From assembly GCA_028117185.1 (NCBI GenBank), contig JAOHHD010000008.1, positions 1-50,147 on the forward strand: 50,147 nucleotides of DNA. Reading direction: 5' to 3'. The notes under the pieces are model-generated. The model did not search any database and was not told where the DNA came from. It saw only the letters and a program-made list of their open reading frames with translations. Source of the stretch: Luminiphilus sp. Lineage in GTDB: Bacteria > Pseudomonadota > Gammaproteobacteria > Pseudomonadales > Halieaceae. The position numbers and the translations under genes are program-made. This document shows positions 42,985-50,147 of the stretch, piece after piece. Numbering within the stretch: the first letter of the stretch is position 1; every line of letters starts with the position of its first letter.

Positions 42985-44189
42985 GCCGATACCCCCTCAG
43001 CTGTCTGAGGCGGGCCCATGCGCAACACACGCTTAATACCGCGAACGGCTTGACGCGTCCGGTGCTCGTTTTCGATCAATCCAAAACGCACGAATCCTTC
43101 ACCATATTCGCCAAATCCAATGCCGGGCGATACTGCCACACCCCCTTGCGTGAGCAAGAGCTTACTGAACTCCACCGACCCCATGTGTCGGAATGCCTCG
43201 GGAATTGCCGCCCAAACAAACATAGTGGCTTTTGGCGGAATCACTGACCAGCCTGCTTCATTAAGCCCCTGGCATAACACGTCTCTGCGGCGTTGGTAGG
43301 TTGCACAGATATCGCTGACACACTGCTGGTCACCCTCTAAGGCGGCAATCGCTGCCACCTGAACCGGCGTGAAGATACCGTAGTCTAGATACGACTTAAT
43401 GCGAGTGAGCGCGGCAATTAATTCTGCGTTACCGCAGCAAAATCCCACGCGCCAACCCGGCATGTTGTAACTCTTAGATAAGGTAAAAAACTCGACCGCA
43501 ATGTCTCGAGCGCCAGGCACTTGCAGAATGCTGGGCGCCTTGTAACCGTCGAAAACCAGATCCGCGTAGGCAAGATCATGCACCACCCAAATGTCATTGT
43601 GTCGCGCGATCTCCACAATCCGCTCAAAAAACGGTAATTCAACGCAGTGGCCAGTTGGATTAGAGGGAAAGTTCAGCACCAACATTTTGGGCTTGGGGTA
43701 GGTGTTGCGGATTGCCTGCTCGAGCTCATCGATAAACCCGGCCTCACTCTCCATCGGTACATGCCGCAGATCTGCGCCCGAAATAACAAAGCCATAAGGG
43801 TGTATGGGATAACTGGGGTTGGGTACCAGAATGGCATCACCCACTCCAGTGGTCGCCAAAGCCAAATGCGCCAGGCCCTCTTTAGAGCCCAGTGTTACGA
43901 TCGCCTCGGTCTCAGGATCAATGTCGACCGAGTAACGATTGGCATACCAATCTGACATCGCCTTGCGTAATCTCGGTATACCCTTGGATTGTGAATACCG
44001 ATGTGTATCGCCGCGCGACACCGTCTCGCGGAGTTTTTCAACGATATGCTCAGGCGTGGGTTGATCCGGATTACCCATACCGAAGTCAATAATATCTTCG
44101 CCGCGCGCACGCGCTGCCTGCTTAAGCTCGCCGATAATATTAAAGACGTAAGGCGGTAGTCGCTCTATGCGTTGAAAGTGAGTATCCAC
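42981..44189 (-). CDS. alaC: Alanine transaminase-type PLP aminotransferase
   Basis: 402 residues from GTG 44189. Fold type I class I/II aminotransferase: IIDFGMGNPDQPTPEHIVEKL at the start, LNFPSNPTGHC, and the PLP Lys in FFTLSKSYNMPGWRVGFCCGN. The sequence, including FDFGMGNPD-type opening and PSYPIHPYG, is that of AlaC (YfdZ)-type enzymes, which interconvert pyruvate/glutamate with alanine/2-oxoglutarate. It lies just before hom with a 4-base overlap, so it belongs to the same operon. In many gammaproteobacteria this pair is conserved. Confidence 0.9.
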   Translation of the reverse strand: MDTHFQRIERLPPYVFNIIGELKQAARARGEDIIDFGMGNPDQPTPEHIVEKLRETVSRGDTHRYSQSKGIPRLRKAMSDWYANRYSVDIDPETEAIVTLGSKEGLAHLALATTGVGDAILVPNPSYPIHPYGFVISGADLRHVPMESEAGFIDELEQAIRNTYPKPKMLVLNFPSNPTGHCVELPFFERIVEIARHNDIWVVHDLAYADLVFDGYKAPSILQVPGARDIAVEFFTLSKSYNMPGWRVGFCCGNAELIAALTRIKSYLDYGIFTPVQVAAIAALEGDQQCVSDICATYQRRRDVLCQGLNEAGWSVIPPKATMFVWAAIPEAFRHMGSVEFSKLLLTQGGVAVSPGIGFGEYGEGFVRFGLIENEHRTRQAVRGIKRVLRMGPPQTAEGVSA

Positions 44190-44218
44190 GGATCTTAAGT
44201 CGCCTCGTCAGTTAGCGC

Positions 44219-45004
44219 TCAATCAAGGCCCAGTAGCGCAACCAGCGCCGCTGCGGGACGATAACCCGGTATCAGTTCACCCGAACTCGTCACAATAGCG
44301 GGCGTACCGGATACACCCATCTCTTTGCCCAATTCATATTGCGCCGCGATAGGGTTGCCCTCACACCTATTGACCGGCAGCTCGACACCTGCCTTGAGCT
44401 CCGTCAGCGCGGTTTGTTGATCATCGGCACACCATGCAGTGGCCAACTTCTCAGCACCCTCGGATTCAATGCCGCTGCGAGGAAAAGCGAGGTAGCGCAC
44501 TTCAACCCCTTTGGCATTGAGCTGATCCACCTCTCGGTGGAGCTTCTGGCAGTAGAAACAGGTGACGTCGGTAAACACGGTGATGTGCGCACGCGTCAGA
44601 CCCTTGGGAGAAAATACCACCATGTCATCGACCGATACCGTCGCCAATTGCTGCTGTCGCGTCTCAGCTCGACGTGTTTCCGTCAGATTCACTGCCCCCG
44701 TTGCATTGGCCTGATGGAGATCGCCGTTGAGGAAAAAATAAGCGCCGTCATCGGTCGCGTAAATCAGCGGTCCATTTTCTATCTGCACTTCTGAAATACC
44801 AGGCGCCGGGCTTGGGCGCGCGAACTCGATATCGATGGGCTGGCCTGCGAAGTCACTCAGGGTCGTCTTCATTTGCTCACGCAAATTCTGCGCTGACACC
44901 ACGACCGATGAGACCAGCAGCAGGCTCGTAGACAGCAACGCCAATGCGAACTTACAGTAACCCATCACGCCGTGTTGCAAATTCACTGTCGCGTTCAGAT
45001 TCAT
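44219..45004 (-). CDS. dsbC: Thiol:disulfide interchange protein DsbC
   Basis: About 261 residues from ATG 45004; ATG 44965 (MGYCKFALALLSTSLLLVSSVVVSAQ) is a second reasonable start and has the signal peptide directly. After the signal, an N-terminal dimerisation domain (about 35-95) with IDIEFARPSPAPGISEVQIENGPLIYATDDGAYF precedes a thioredoxin domain with active-site CFYC (DVTCFYCQKLHREV) and the cis-Pro segment GVSGTPAIV. DsbC isomerises wrong disulfides in the periplasm. The first gene of a run with alaC, 29 bases away. Confidence 0.93.
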   Translation of the reverse strand: MNLNATVNLQHGVMGYCKFALALLSTSLLLVSSVVVSAQNLREQMKTTLSDFAGQPIDIEFARPSPAPGISEVQIENGPLIYATDDGAYFFLNGDLHQANATGAVNLTETRRAETRQQQLATVSVDDMVVFSPKGLTRAHITVFTDVTCFYCQKLHREVDQLNAKGVEVRYLAFPRSGIESEGAEKLATAWCADDQQTALTELKAGVELPVNRCEGNPIAAQYELGKEMGVSGTPAIVTSSGELIPGYRPAAALVALLGLD

Positions 45005-45220
45005 CTTACTGATGCCTCTCAAAAACAAAGCTGGTGGAATCTGCCACGATAGGCAGGGCTGCCTCTAGCATCTTACTCCGGCCTACTGAGTCAGTACGCC
45101 TGTTTCGGCTCGTAGTGTAAGGGATCGACGCCGAGGACGCGACTGCATCCCCACGCTCGCAGCGACGCAATGGCGGCGTCACCGCGGGAGCAAAATCGGC
45201 CCTGCTTGCTTAGCGAACCG
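45005..45220. other. 216-base intergenic between rplS and dsbC
   Basis: No intact gene seen. A minus-strand open frame (45091-45306) runs through it and partly inside rplS; its tail reads RVLGVDPLHYEPKQAY, but I find no family or start signal. In Pseudomonas, xerD and other genes lie here, so the gap may be a site of gene loss. Confidence 0.35.
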
Positions 45221-45577
45221 TTAGGAAGAGAGCTTTTCTTTGATTCGAGCCGCTTTTCCAGAGAGTTCTCGGAGATAGTAAAGCTTCGCCTGGCGCACAT
45301 CGCCACGACGCTTCACCGCAATGCTATCGACCAACGGGCTAAACGTTTGAAAAGTCCGCTCTACGCCGACGCCATGAGATATCTTTCGCACCGTAAATGC
45401 CGAATTCAATCCCCTATTGCGCTTCGCAATACAGACACCTTCAAATGCCTGGAGACGCTCACGATTGCCCTCTTTAACACGAACCTGCACCACGACGGTG
45501 TCGCCAGGTGCAAAATCAGGCAGCTCACGCCCCATCTGCTCAGCGTCAAGCTCAGCAATAATTTTGTTGGTACTCAT
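45221..45577 (-). CDS. rplS: 50S ribosomal protein L19
   Basis: 118 residues from ATG 45577, with AAGGAAG a few bases before; the open frame extends nine codons upstream. Family features: [62 protein letters not shown] and the end [24 protein letters not shown]19 sits at the interface of the 30S and 50S subunits. It is the last gene of the rpsP-rimM-trmD-rplS group, 216 bases from trmD. The spacer holds the 22-bp tandem repeat listed separately. Confidence 0.97.
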   Translation of the reverse strand: MSTNKIIAELDAEQMGRELPDFAPGDTVVVQVRVKEGNRERLQAFEGVCIAKRNRGLNSAFTVRKISHGVGVERTFQTFSPLVDSIAVKRRGDVRQAKLYYLRELSGKAARIKEKLSS

Positions 45578-45623
45578 GATCTTCCTTCTCCCGTCGTCGC
45601 CCACTATGGGCGGCCGATACTCT

Positions 45624-45667
45624 GTTTTCGCTTCGCTAGTTCTCGGTTTCCGCTCCGCTCGTTCTCG
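45624..45667 (-). repeat. 22-bp imperfect tandem repeat in the rplS leader
   Basis: Units 45624-45645 and 45646-45667 differ in 3 of 22 bases. On the transcript strand each contains a GAGCGGAGCGGAAAC-type core. They lie 47 bases upstream of rplS, between it and trmD, so a role in L19 expression (binding or folding of mRNA) is possible. Confidence 0.65.
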
Positions 45668-45792
45668 CCACTGGGACCAAACAATCCCGTTTTACACTGC
45701 ACGGGGCACCATGGATAAACCGTCGCTTCACTGAGCGTACGCTCCTCAATCTGAGGCTTCATCCCGCGAGCGCGCGATCATACCTGCTCAAA

Positions 45793-46569
45793 TTAGGATT
45801 GTCTGCCCCTGTCGGCGGGTAAAAGATCCCATTTCTCCAGTAATATCCTATCTTCTGGGCTAAGCGACTCCCCGGACAAGAGATCTGGCCGTCGATCCAG
45901 CGTTCTTCGTAACGCTTGAGCACGACGCCACTGCGCGATGGCACCATGATCCCCACTCAGTAGCACCTCAGGCACTGCTTTGCCTTGATAGACTTCAGGC
46001 CGGGTATATTGAGGGCAATCCAGCAAACCCTCGGTAAACGAATCCTCGACAGCAGATTCCGGATGGCCCAAAACGCCCGGTAGCCATCTCATGACGGCAT
46101 CCATCAGCAACATGGCAGGCAGTTCTCCGCCACTGACGACAAAGTCTCCTACCGAGATCTCCAAATCGACATTTTGCTCGATAAAGCGCTCGTCCATCCC
46201 CTCGTAACGACCGGCAACCAAAATAAGGCCCGTCTTTTCGGCCAGATTCTGTGCCAATCTGGCATCTAACTTTTGCCCCTGTGGCGTCAAAGCAATCACC
46301 GGCAAATCCCCCTCAACAGACGCTTTCGCCTTCGCCAGCGAAGCCGACAGGATCGGAGCAGTCATGACCATACCGGGGCCACCCCCGTAGGGGCGATCAT
46401 CAACGGTGCCATGACGATCGGTTGCTTCTTCGCGCGGGTCGTGCAGCGTCAGCTGACAGATGCCGCTTTGAAAGGCGCGTCCGGTGATACCCCATTGCTG
46501 GATCGCCGCGAACATCTCTGGAAACAAGGTCACGACAGCCAGACGGAAAAGCGGGTCGCGGTCAGACAT
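45793..46569 (-). CDS. trmD: tRNA (guanine-N1)-methyltransferase TrmD
   Basis: 258 residues from ATG 46569 (the frame is open 14 codons further). The SPOUT fold shows LFRLAVVTLFPEMF at the start, DDRPYGGGPGMVM (substrate loop), GRYEGMDERFIEQNVDLEISVGDFVVSGGELPAM (knotted SAM site), and GHPESAVEDSF. It methylates G37 of tRNAs, preventing +1 frameshifting. Overlaps rimM by 8 bases; followed by rplS. Confidence 0.97.
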   Translation of the reverse strand: MSDRDPLFRLAVVTLFPEMFAAIQQWGITGRAFQSGICQLTLHDPREEATDRHGTVDDRPYGGGPGMVMTAPILSASLAKAKASVEGDLPVIALTPQGQKLDARLAQNLAEKTGLILVAGRYEGMDERFIEQNVDLEISVGDFVVSGGELPAMLLMDAVMRWLPGVLGHPESAVEDSFTEGLLDCPQYTRPEVYQGKAVPEVLLSGDHGAIAQWRRAQALRRTLDRRPDLLSGESLSPEDRILLEKWDLLPADRGRQS

Positions 46570-47125
46570 CGATAAACCAACTGACCGCGATCGTTTTTGC
46601 CTGCAGATCAACCTGCTTAATCACCTCATCAGGTAACCAGGGTATCAGTCGCTCTCTGTCGTCGATGCTGCCATCGCTAGGCGTCACAACCAGTACGTCG
46701 TTAGCACCGGTCTCGAGCAAACGTTGCACGGTTCCCAACAGCAGTGTTGACTCGCCGTCCTGACACCAAACTTGCAATCCTTCGAGGTCGCGCCAATAAA
46801 AATCGCCCTCTTCCGCCTGCGGGAACTGTGCTCTTGGCATGCTAATTTCAGCGCCTTTGAGCGCCTCCGCCGCGGTGCGGTCTTCGATCCCCGACAACCG
46901 AGCAACGTAGCCTTTCCCCTGTCGCTGAAGCGCTTCTATCGTGACCGGTCGCGCCGCCACAGAGGGCGAGCGAGATGGATTTTGTAAGGTAAGCGGTGAG
47001 AGGTGAGTGAGTGCACTCGGATCTTCAAGATTGACCCACAAGCGCACCCAGCCCTTAATGCCATAGGCCCCCAACACAGTGGCGAGTGTGAGAACTTCCT
47101 CAGTGGGCGCTATAGACGTCGACAT
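46562..47125 (-). CDS. rimM: Ribosome maturation factor RimM
   Basis: 187 residues from ATG 47125 (a GTG start at 47149 is an alternative, giving 195). The N-terminal half begins LTLATVLGAYGIKGWVRLWVNLEDPSAL, the RimM signature, and the PRC-barrel half has GDFYWRDLEGLQVW and GANDVLVVTPS...RERLIPWLPDEVIKQVDL. It binds the 30S head near S19 and helps 16S processing. Between rpsP and trmD with close spacing, as in E. coli. Confidence 0.95.
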   Translation of the reverse strand: MSTSIAPTEEVLTLATVLGAYGIKGWVRLWVNLEDPSALTHLSPLTLQNPSRSPSVAARPVTIEALQRQGKGYVARLSGIEDRTAAEALKGAEISMPRAQFPQAEEGDFYWRDLEGLQVWCQDGESTLLLGTVQRLLETGANDVLVVTPSDGSIDDRERLIPWLPDEVIKQVDLQAKTIAVSWFIDV

Positions 47126-47155
47126 CCGGCTCGGCGAACCATCTGCCACAGCTGA

Positions 47156-47419
47156 TCAAGCGGCGGCAGCTTCCGCGCCAGCTTGGTATTCTTTCAATAA
47201 CTTTTTGACGCGAGGAGAGAGTTGAGCGCCTTTGGCAACCCAGCCTTCTACCTTTTCAACGTCAATGCGCAGACGCTCTTCCTGACCCCTTGCAACCGGG
47301 TTAAAAAACCCTAAACGGTCAATAAAGCTGCCATCTCTTGCCTCGCGACGATCCGCCACGGTGACATGATAAAAGGGCCGCTTCTTAGATCCGCCCCGAG
47401 ATAATCGGATGATTACCAT
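47156..47419 (-). CDS. rpsP: 30S ribosomal protein S16
   Basis: 87 residues, start [38 protein letters not shown], then [36 protein letters not shown]; all strong S16 features. It assembles with the 30S body. It begins the rpsP-rimM-trmD-rplS operon, 117 bases downstream of ffh; the stop is 30 bases before rimM. The tail ([11 protein letters not shown]) is Ala-rich. Confidence 0.98.
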   Translation of the reverse strand: MVIIRLSRGGSKKRPFYHVTVADRREARDGSFIDRLGFFNPVARGQEERLRIDVEKVEGWVAKGAQLSPRVKKLLKEYQAGAEAAAA

Positions 47420-47536
47420 AGTGTCGTGTCCTCAAATAAGCGCCCGACTGGGACGCCCTACTTCAAAAAAGAGCGCGGAGAATACAGTAAACCACGATAA
47501 GTGGAAAGGCCCCGTGCACCACCCTTTTACTGCTCC

Positions 47537-48913
47537 CTAGCGAGGGAAACCCGGCGGCAGACCGCCGCCCGGCCCGCCTGTTATGCCCCCCATGCCGCGC
47601 ATCATGCGTTGCATCCCACCGCCTTTCATCTTTTTCATCATTTTCTGCATCTGTTTATGTTGCTTCAGTAAACGATTCAGGTCCTGAATGACCGTCCCAG
47701 AACCCCCTGTGATGCGTCGCTTTCGAGAGCCCGAAATCAAATCGGGGTTGCGTCGCTCACGCGGCGTCATCGAGTTGATCATGGCTTCCATTCGAACGAA
47801 TTGCTGGGTATCGAGGTTCTGTGCGGCTTGTGCCATCCCCCCCATACCCGGCATTTTGTCGAGCATGGCCCCCATACCACCGAGATTCTTCATTTGCTGG
47901 AGCTGCTCACGGAAGTCCTCGAGATCAAAGCGTCCACCCTTCTGGACCTTCTTCGCCAACTTCTTTGCTTTGGTCTGATCGACCTTTCGCTCAACATCTT
48001 CGATGAGCGACAACATGTCACCCATGCCCAAAATGCGCGAGGCCAACCGGTCGGGATGAAAAGGCTCGAGTGCATCCGTCTTCTCACCCACGCCCAAAAA
48101 TTTGATAGGTCGCTCGGTAATCGTGCGCACGGATAGCGCCGCACCCCCTCGGGTGTCTGCATCGACTTTAGTCAGGATAATGCCGGTCAAAGGCAGAACC
48201 TTGCCAAATGCCTTCGCCGTATTCGCAGCGTCCTGGCCCGTCATCGCATCGACGACGAACAAGGTCTCAATGGGATCAACCGCCTCGTGCAAAGCGCTGA
48301 TTTCGGCCATCATCGCGTCGTCAATGGCGAGACGACCAGCGGTATCAACCAACAATACATCCGAAAAAGCGACGCGGGCATCGGCAATGGCGCGTCGCAC
48401 GATATCGACCGGCTTTTCATTTGCGTCGCTGGGTTCAAAACGCGCTCCGACCTCGGCAGCCAAGGTCTCAAGCTGCTTAATCGCGGCGGGGCGGTACACA
48501 TCGGCACTCACGACCGACACTTTTTTGTTTTCTCTCTCGATCAAATAACGCGCTAATTTAGCAACCGAAGTGGTCTTACCCGCGCCTTGCAGCCCCGCCA
48601 CCATAATCACCGCAGGAGGCTGAGTCGCGAGGTTCAACCCCTCGCTTTCTCCGCCCATGACCGCCTGAAGCTCCGCCTGAACGACCTTCAGGAAAGCTTG
48701 CCCCGGCGATAAGCTCTTGCTGACCTCCGTTCCCACGGCCCGCTCTTTTACGCGGTCGGTAAAGGTTTTTACCACCGGCAATGCCACGTCGGCCTCTAAC
48801 AACGTCATCCGCACATCACGCAAGGTGTCGCGAATATTGTCCTCAGTCAGTTTAGACTTGCCGGAAATGGCTTTAAGACTGGCGCCCAGACGATCACTTA
48901 GCGATTCAAACAT
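47537..48913 (-). CDS. ffh: Signal recognition particle protein Ffh
   Basis: 458 residues. N domain (RLGASLKAISGKSKLTEDNIRDTLRDVRMTLLEADVALPVV), G domain with GLQGAGKTTSVAKLARYL (P loop), DTAGRLAIDD (G3), TKVDADTRGGAALS and the closing GxGEK, then the M domain rich in Met and Gly at the end (MQKMMKKMKGGGMQRMMRGMGG). With 4.5S RNA it targets inner-membrane proteins to FtsY. It precedes rpsP and is divergent from ypjD. No 4.5S RNA gene seen nearby. Confidence 0.98.
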   Translation of the reverse strand: MFESLSDRLGASLKAISGKSKLTEDNIRDTLRDVRMTLLEADVALPVVKTFTDRVKERAVGTEVSKSLSPGQAFLKVVQAELQAVMGGESEGLNLATQPPAVIMVAGLQGAGKTTSVAKLARYLIERENKKVSVVSADVYRPAAIKQLETLAAEVGARFEPSDANEKPVDIVRRAIADARVAFSDVLLVDTAGRLAIDDAMMAEISALHEAVDPIETLFVVDAMTGQDAANTAKAFGKVLPLTGIILTKVDADTRGGAALSVRTITERPIKFLGVGEKTDALEPFHPDRLASRILGMGDMLSLIEDVERKVDQTKAKKLAKKVQKGGRFDLEDFREQLQQMKNLGGMGAMLDKMPGMGGMAQAAQNLDTQQFVRMEAMINSMTPRERRNPDLISGSRKRRITGGSGTVIQDLNRLLKQHKQMQKMMKKMKGGGMQRMMRGMGGITGGPGGGLPPGFPR

Positions 48914-49032
48914 GGTGTTATCTCCCCCTCTCAGGGATACCCAATAGGATCAAGAAGCGCGTAGTATAAGGATGCGATGACAGATACCCAAATCGATCAC
49001 ATCACGGCCCCACTATTGAACTTGGAGAGACC

Positions 49033-49854
49033 ATGGATACGCCCCCCAGCTTATTGACTGCTGGCCTCGCGATTCTCTCGGCGCTACTGTATCTGATTGC
49101 CGTTTGGCGTCAGGCACTGAGCTTGGGTGCTGGTGAGGAAGGTCAGCGCCAACACATTGCATTGGTGGGGGCGGCGGCACTCGTTGCCCATGCGCTAGCC
49201 GCCTACTTGCCCGCACAGGCCGGCGAGTCAAGCCTCGGTTTCTATCGCGTTGCGTCTTTGATGTTTCTGAGCATGGGTGTTATCAGTCTCGTCGCTTTGC
49301 TCATCAGACCGCTGCATACATTACTGATTGTGCTCTTCCCACTGGCGGCGCTCGCTATTCTTGTCGCGACGTTTGCACCGGACACGAGTCGCCCCATGAG
49401 TGACTTACCAGCCGGCATTTTGTCTCACGTATCGGCCTCCATCCTGAGCTTCGCCGTGTTGGCTTTGGCAGTGCTTCAAGGACTTCTGGTCACCTTGCAA
49501 TCGCAGCGTTTACGGCAACATCGCGGACGGGGTGTGATTCGCAAGCTACCGCCACTTGAGGCCGCCTCAGCGCTGTTTTATGAGCTTACCGGTGCCGGTT
49601 TTTTGATTCTCACCGTTGCTATTGGCACGGGCATGATTTTCGTCGAGGATCTATTTGGACAGCATTTGGTGCATAAAACGATACTGACACTGCTAGCCTG
49701 GTGTCTTTATGCGGTACTGGTGATTCAGTATTTCCGGCGCGGATGGCGTGTTCAATCAGCCATTACGGTCAATTTGATTGCTTTTGGCTTGGTTGTGCTG
49801 GGTTTCTTTGGTTCAAAACTGGTGCTCGAACTGCTCCTGCCACTCACCCAGTAG
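49033..49854 (+). CDS. ypjD: Inner-membrane protein YpjD, CcsA-like cytochrome c assembly fold
   Basis: 273 residues; GGAGAG before ATG. About eight membrane helices, including LLTAGLAILSALLYLIAVW, LGFYRVASLMFLSMGVISLVALL and LTVAIGTGMIFVEDLFG, a spacing typical of the CcsA/YpjD family where conserved His/Trp residues hold heme in real CcsA. Here SHVSASILSFAVLALAVLQG contains His at the place expected. YpjD's role is poorly defined; it stands next to ffh in E. coli and here, but with the opposite strand. It is followed by a CorB-like gene. Confidence 0.9.
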   Translation: MDTPPSLLTAGLAILSALLYLIAVWRQALSLGAGEEGQRQHIALVGAAALVAHALAAYLPAQAGESSLGFYRVASLMFLSMGVISLVALLIRPLHTLLIVLFPLAALAILVATFAPDTSRPMSDLPAGILSHVSASILSFAVLALAVLQGLLVTLQSQRLRQHRGRGVIRKLPPLEAASALFYELTGAGFLILTVAIGTGMIFVEDLFGQHLVHKTILTLLAWCLYAVLVIQYFRRGWRVQSAITVNLIAFGLVVLGFFGSKLVLELLLPLTQ

Positions 49855-49952
49855 CGCGCGAATAGCTACCAAAAGTCGTCACAAGAGGCTTGTGCCGCAG
49901 GCTATTTTTCTCCACCATTTCCTCTCCAAGGTTATAGAGGCGTCAGCCACTC

Positions 49953-50147
49953 TTGAACGAGACATCACTGGCTCTGCTCTTTGCGGCGCTAGCCCTCCTG
50001 ATTTTGATCTCTGCTTTCTTCTCTAGCTCAGAGACCAGCATGATGTCCCTTAATCGGTATCGCTTAAAACATTTGAGCGGCACAGGTCATCGCGGGGCCA
50101 AGAGAGCCATACGCTTGTTGAAACGACCCGATCGACTGATTGGACTC
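49953..50147 (+). CDS. CorB/HlyC-type (CNNM, DUF21) membrane protein, 3' end outside window
   Basis: The frame runs from TTG 49953 to the window end: LNETSLALLFAALALLILISAFFSSSETSMMSLNRYRLKHLSGTGHRGAKRAIRLLKRPDRLIGL, seen in pieces. The pattern membrane helix, then SxFFSSSETSMMSLNRYRLKHL and LLKRPDRLIG is the start of the DUF21 transmembrane domain of CorB/YfjD proteins, linked with Mg2+/Co2+ resistance. CBS and CorC domains would follow outside the window. AGAGG at about 49935 is a weak ribosome site. The neighbourhood ffh-ypjD-yfjD matches that of E. coli. Partial gene. Confidence 0.85.
   Translation, partial: MNETSLALLFAALALLILISAFFSSSETSMMSLNRYRLKHLSGTGHRGAKRAIRLLKRPDRLIGL

Noticed and set aside
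45091..45306. 71-codon minus-strand ORF overlapping rplS
   Set aside because: Partly inside rplS and without a plausible start; noted only as a possible remnant.

Overview
The window looks like chromosome from a marine-type gammaproteobacterium, probably in or near the Cellvibrionales/OM60 (Halieaceae)-like groups. Two pieces of evidence support this: the housekeeping gene order (guaB-guaA beside xseA; dsbC-alaC-hom-thrC-recJ-prfB-lysS; ffh-rpsP-rimM-trmD-rplS with ypjD and a CorB-like gene) and an accessory set rich in TonB receptor, P450, carotenoid-oxygenase and short-chain dehydrogenase genes. The genus assignment is inference; no rRNA or tRNA gene was recognised.

Region 1 (1-8452) is an accessory uptake and oxidation cluster. 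It holds the end of a short-chain dehydrogenase, a VOC-fold protein broken at its last strand, a PPOX-type flavoprotein, a TetR regulator with a dyad in front of it, a TonB-dependent receptor closed by a textbook terminator, a spermidine-dehydrogenase-like FAD enzyme and a lipoprotein serine hydrolase. Region 2 (8736-20685) holds an RND pump with its adaptor (ATGA-coupled), a 3-hydroxyisobutyrate-dehydrogenase-type enzyme, recQ, a cytochrome P450, a stretch of decayed coding sequence, a carotenoid cleavage oxygenase and an HCCA-isomerase/DsbA-type protein. Together these suggest uptake and oxidative breakdown of a hydrophobic terpenoid or aromatic compound; the substrate cannot be read from the sequence.

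Region 3 (about 20.7-26.47 kb) is clearly more AT-rich. Inside it I can delimit a compact integrative element of about 4,682 bp, 21788-26469, sitting in the last codons of guaA. Both ends carry the 7-bp core CCCACTC. Joining the element's own flanks gives a perfect attP-like dyad, ACTACT-CCCACTC-AGTAGT, and joining the host flanks restores a guaA end coding E-W-E-stop. Repeated TGTGTAA motifs sit just inside both ends, as arm-type integrase sites would. The element carries a full-length tyrosine recombinase next to guaA, a second small tyrosine recombinase with a frameshift (the two genes meet tail to tail with overlapping stops), a small protein with the three motifs of a single-Tyr HUH (Rep-type) endonuclease, two small unknown proteins and a methyltransferase-like cargo gene. 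This is the most interesting part of the window.

Region 4 (26.47-31.77 kb) has guaA and guaB, a divergent xseA and a Crp/Fnr-type regulator. Region 5 (31.8-35.8 kb) is a signalling module: a receiver-adenylate/guanylate cyclase fusion, a CheY-like receiver and a membrane hybrid-free histidine kinase, overlapping head to tail, with a convergent lipoprotein. Region 6 (35.8-45.0 kb) is a tightly packed reverse-strand run, dsbC-alaC-hom-thrC-recJ-prfB-lysS, with prfB showing the classical programmed +1 frameshift. Region 7 (45.2-50.1 kb) has the SRP/ribosome-maturation genes ffh-rpsP-rimM-trmD-rplS, then ypjD and the start of a CorB-like gene that runs off the window.
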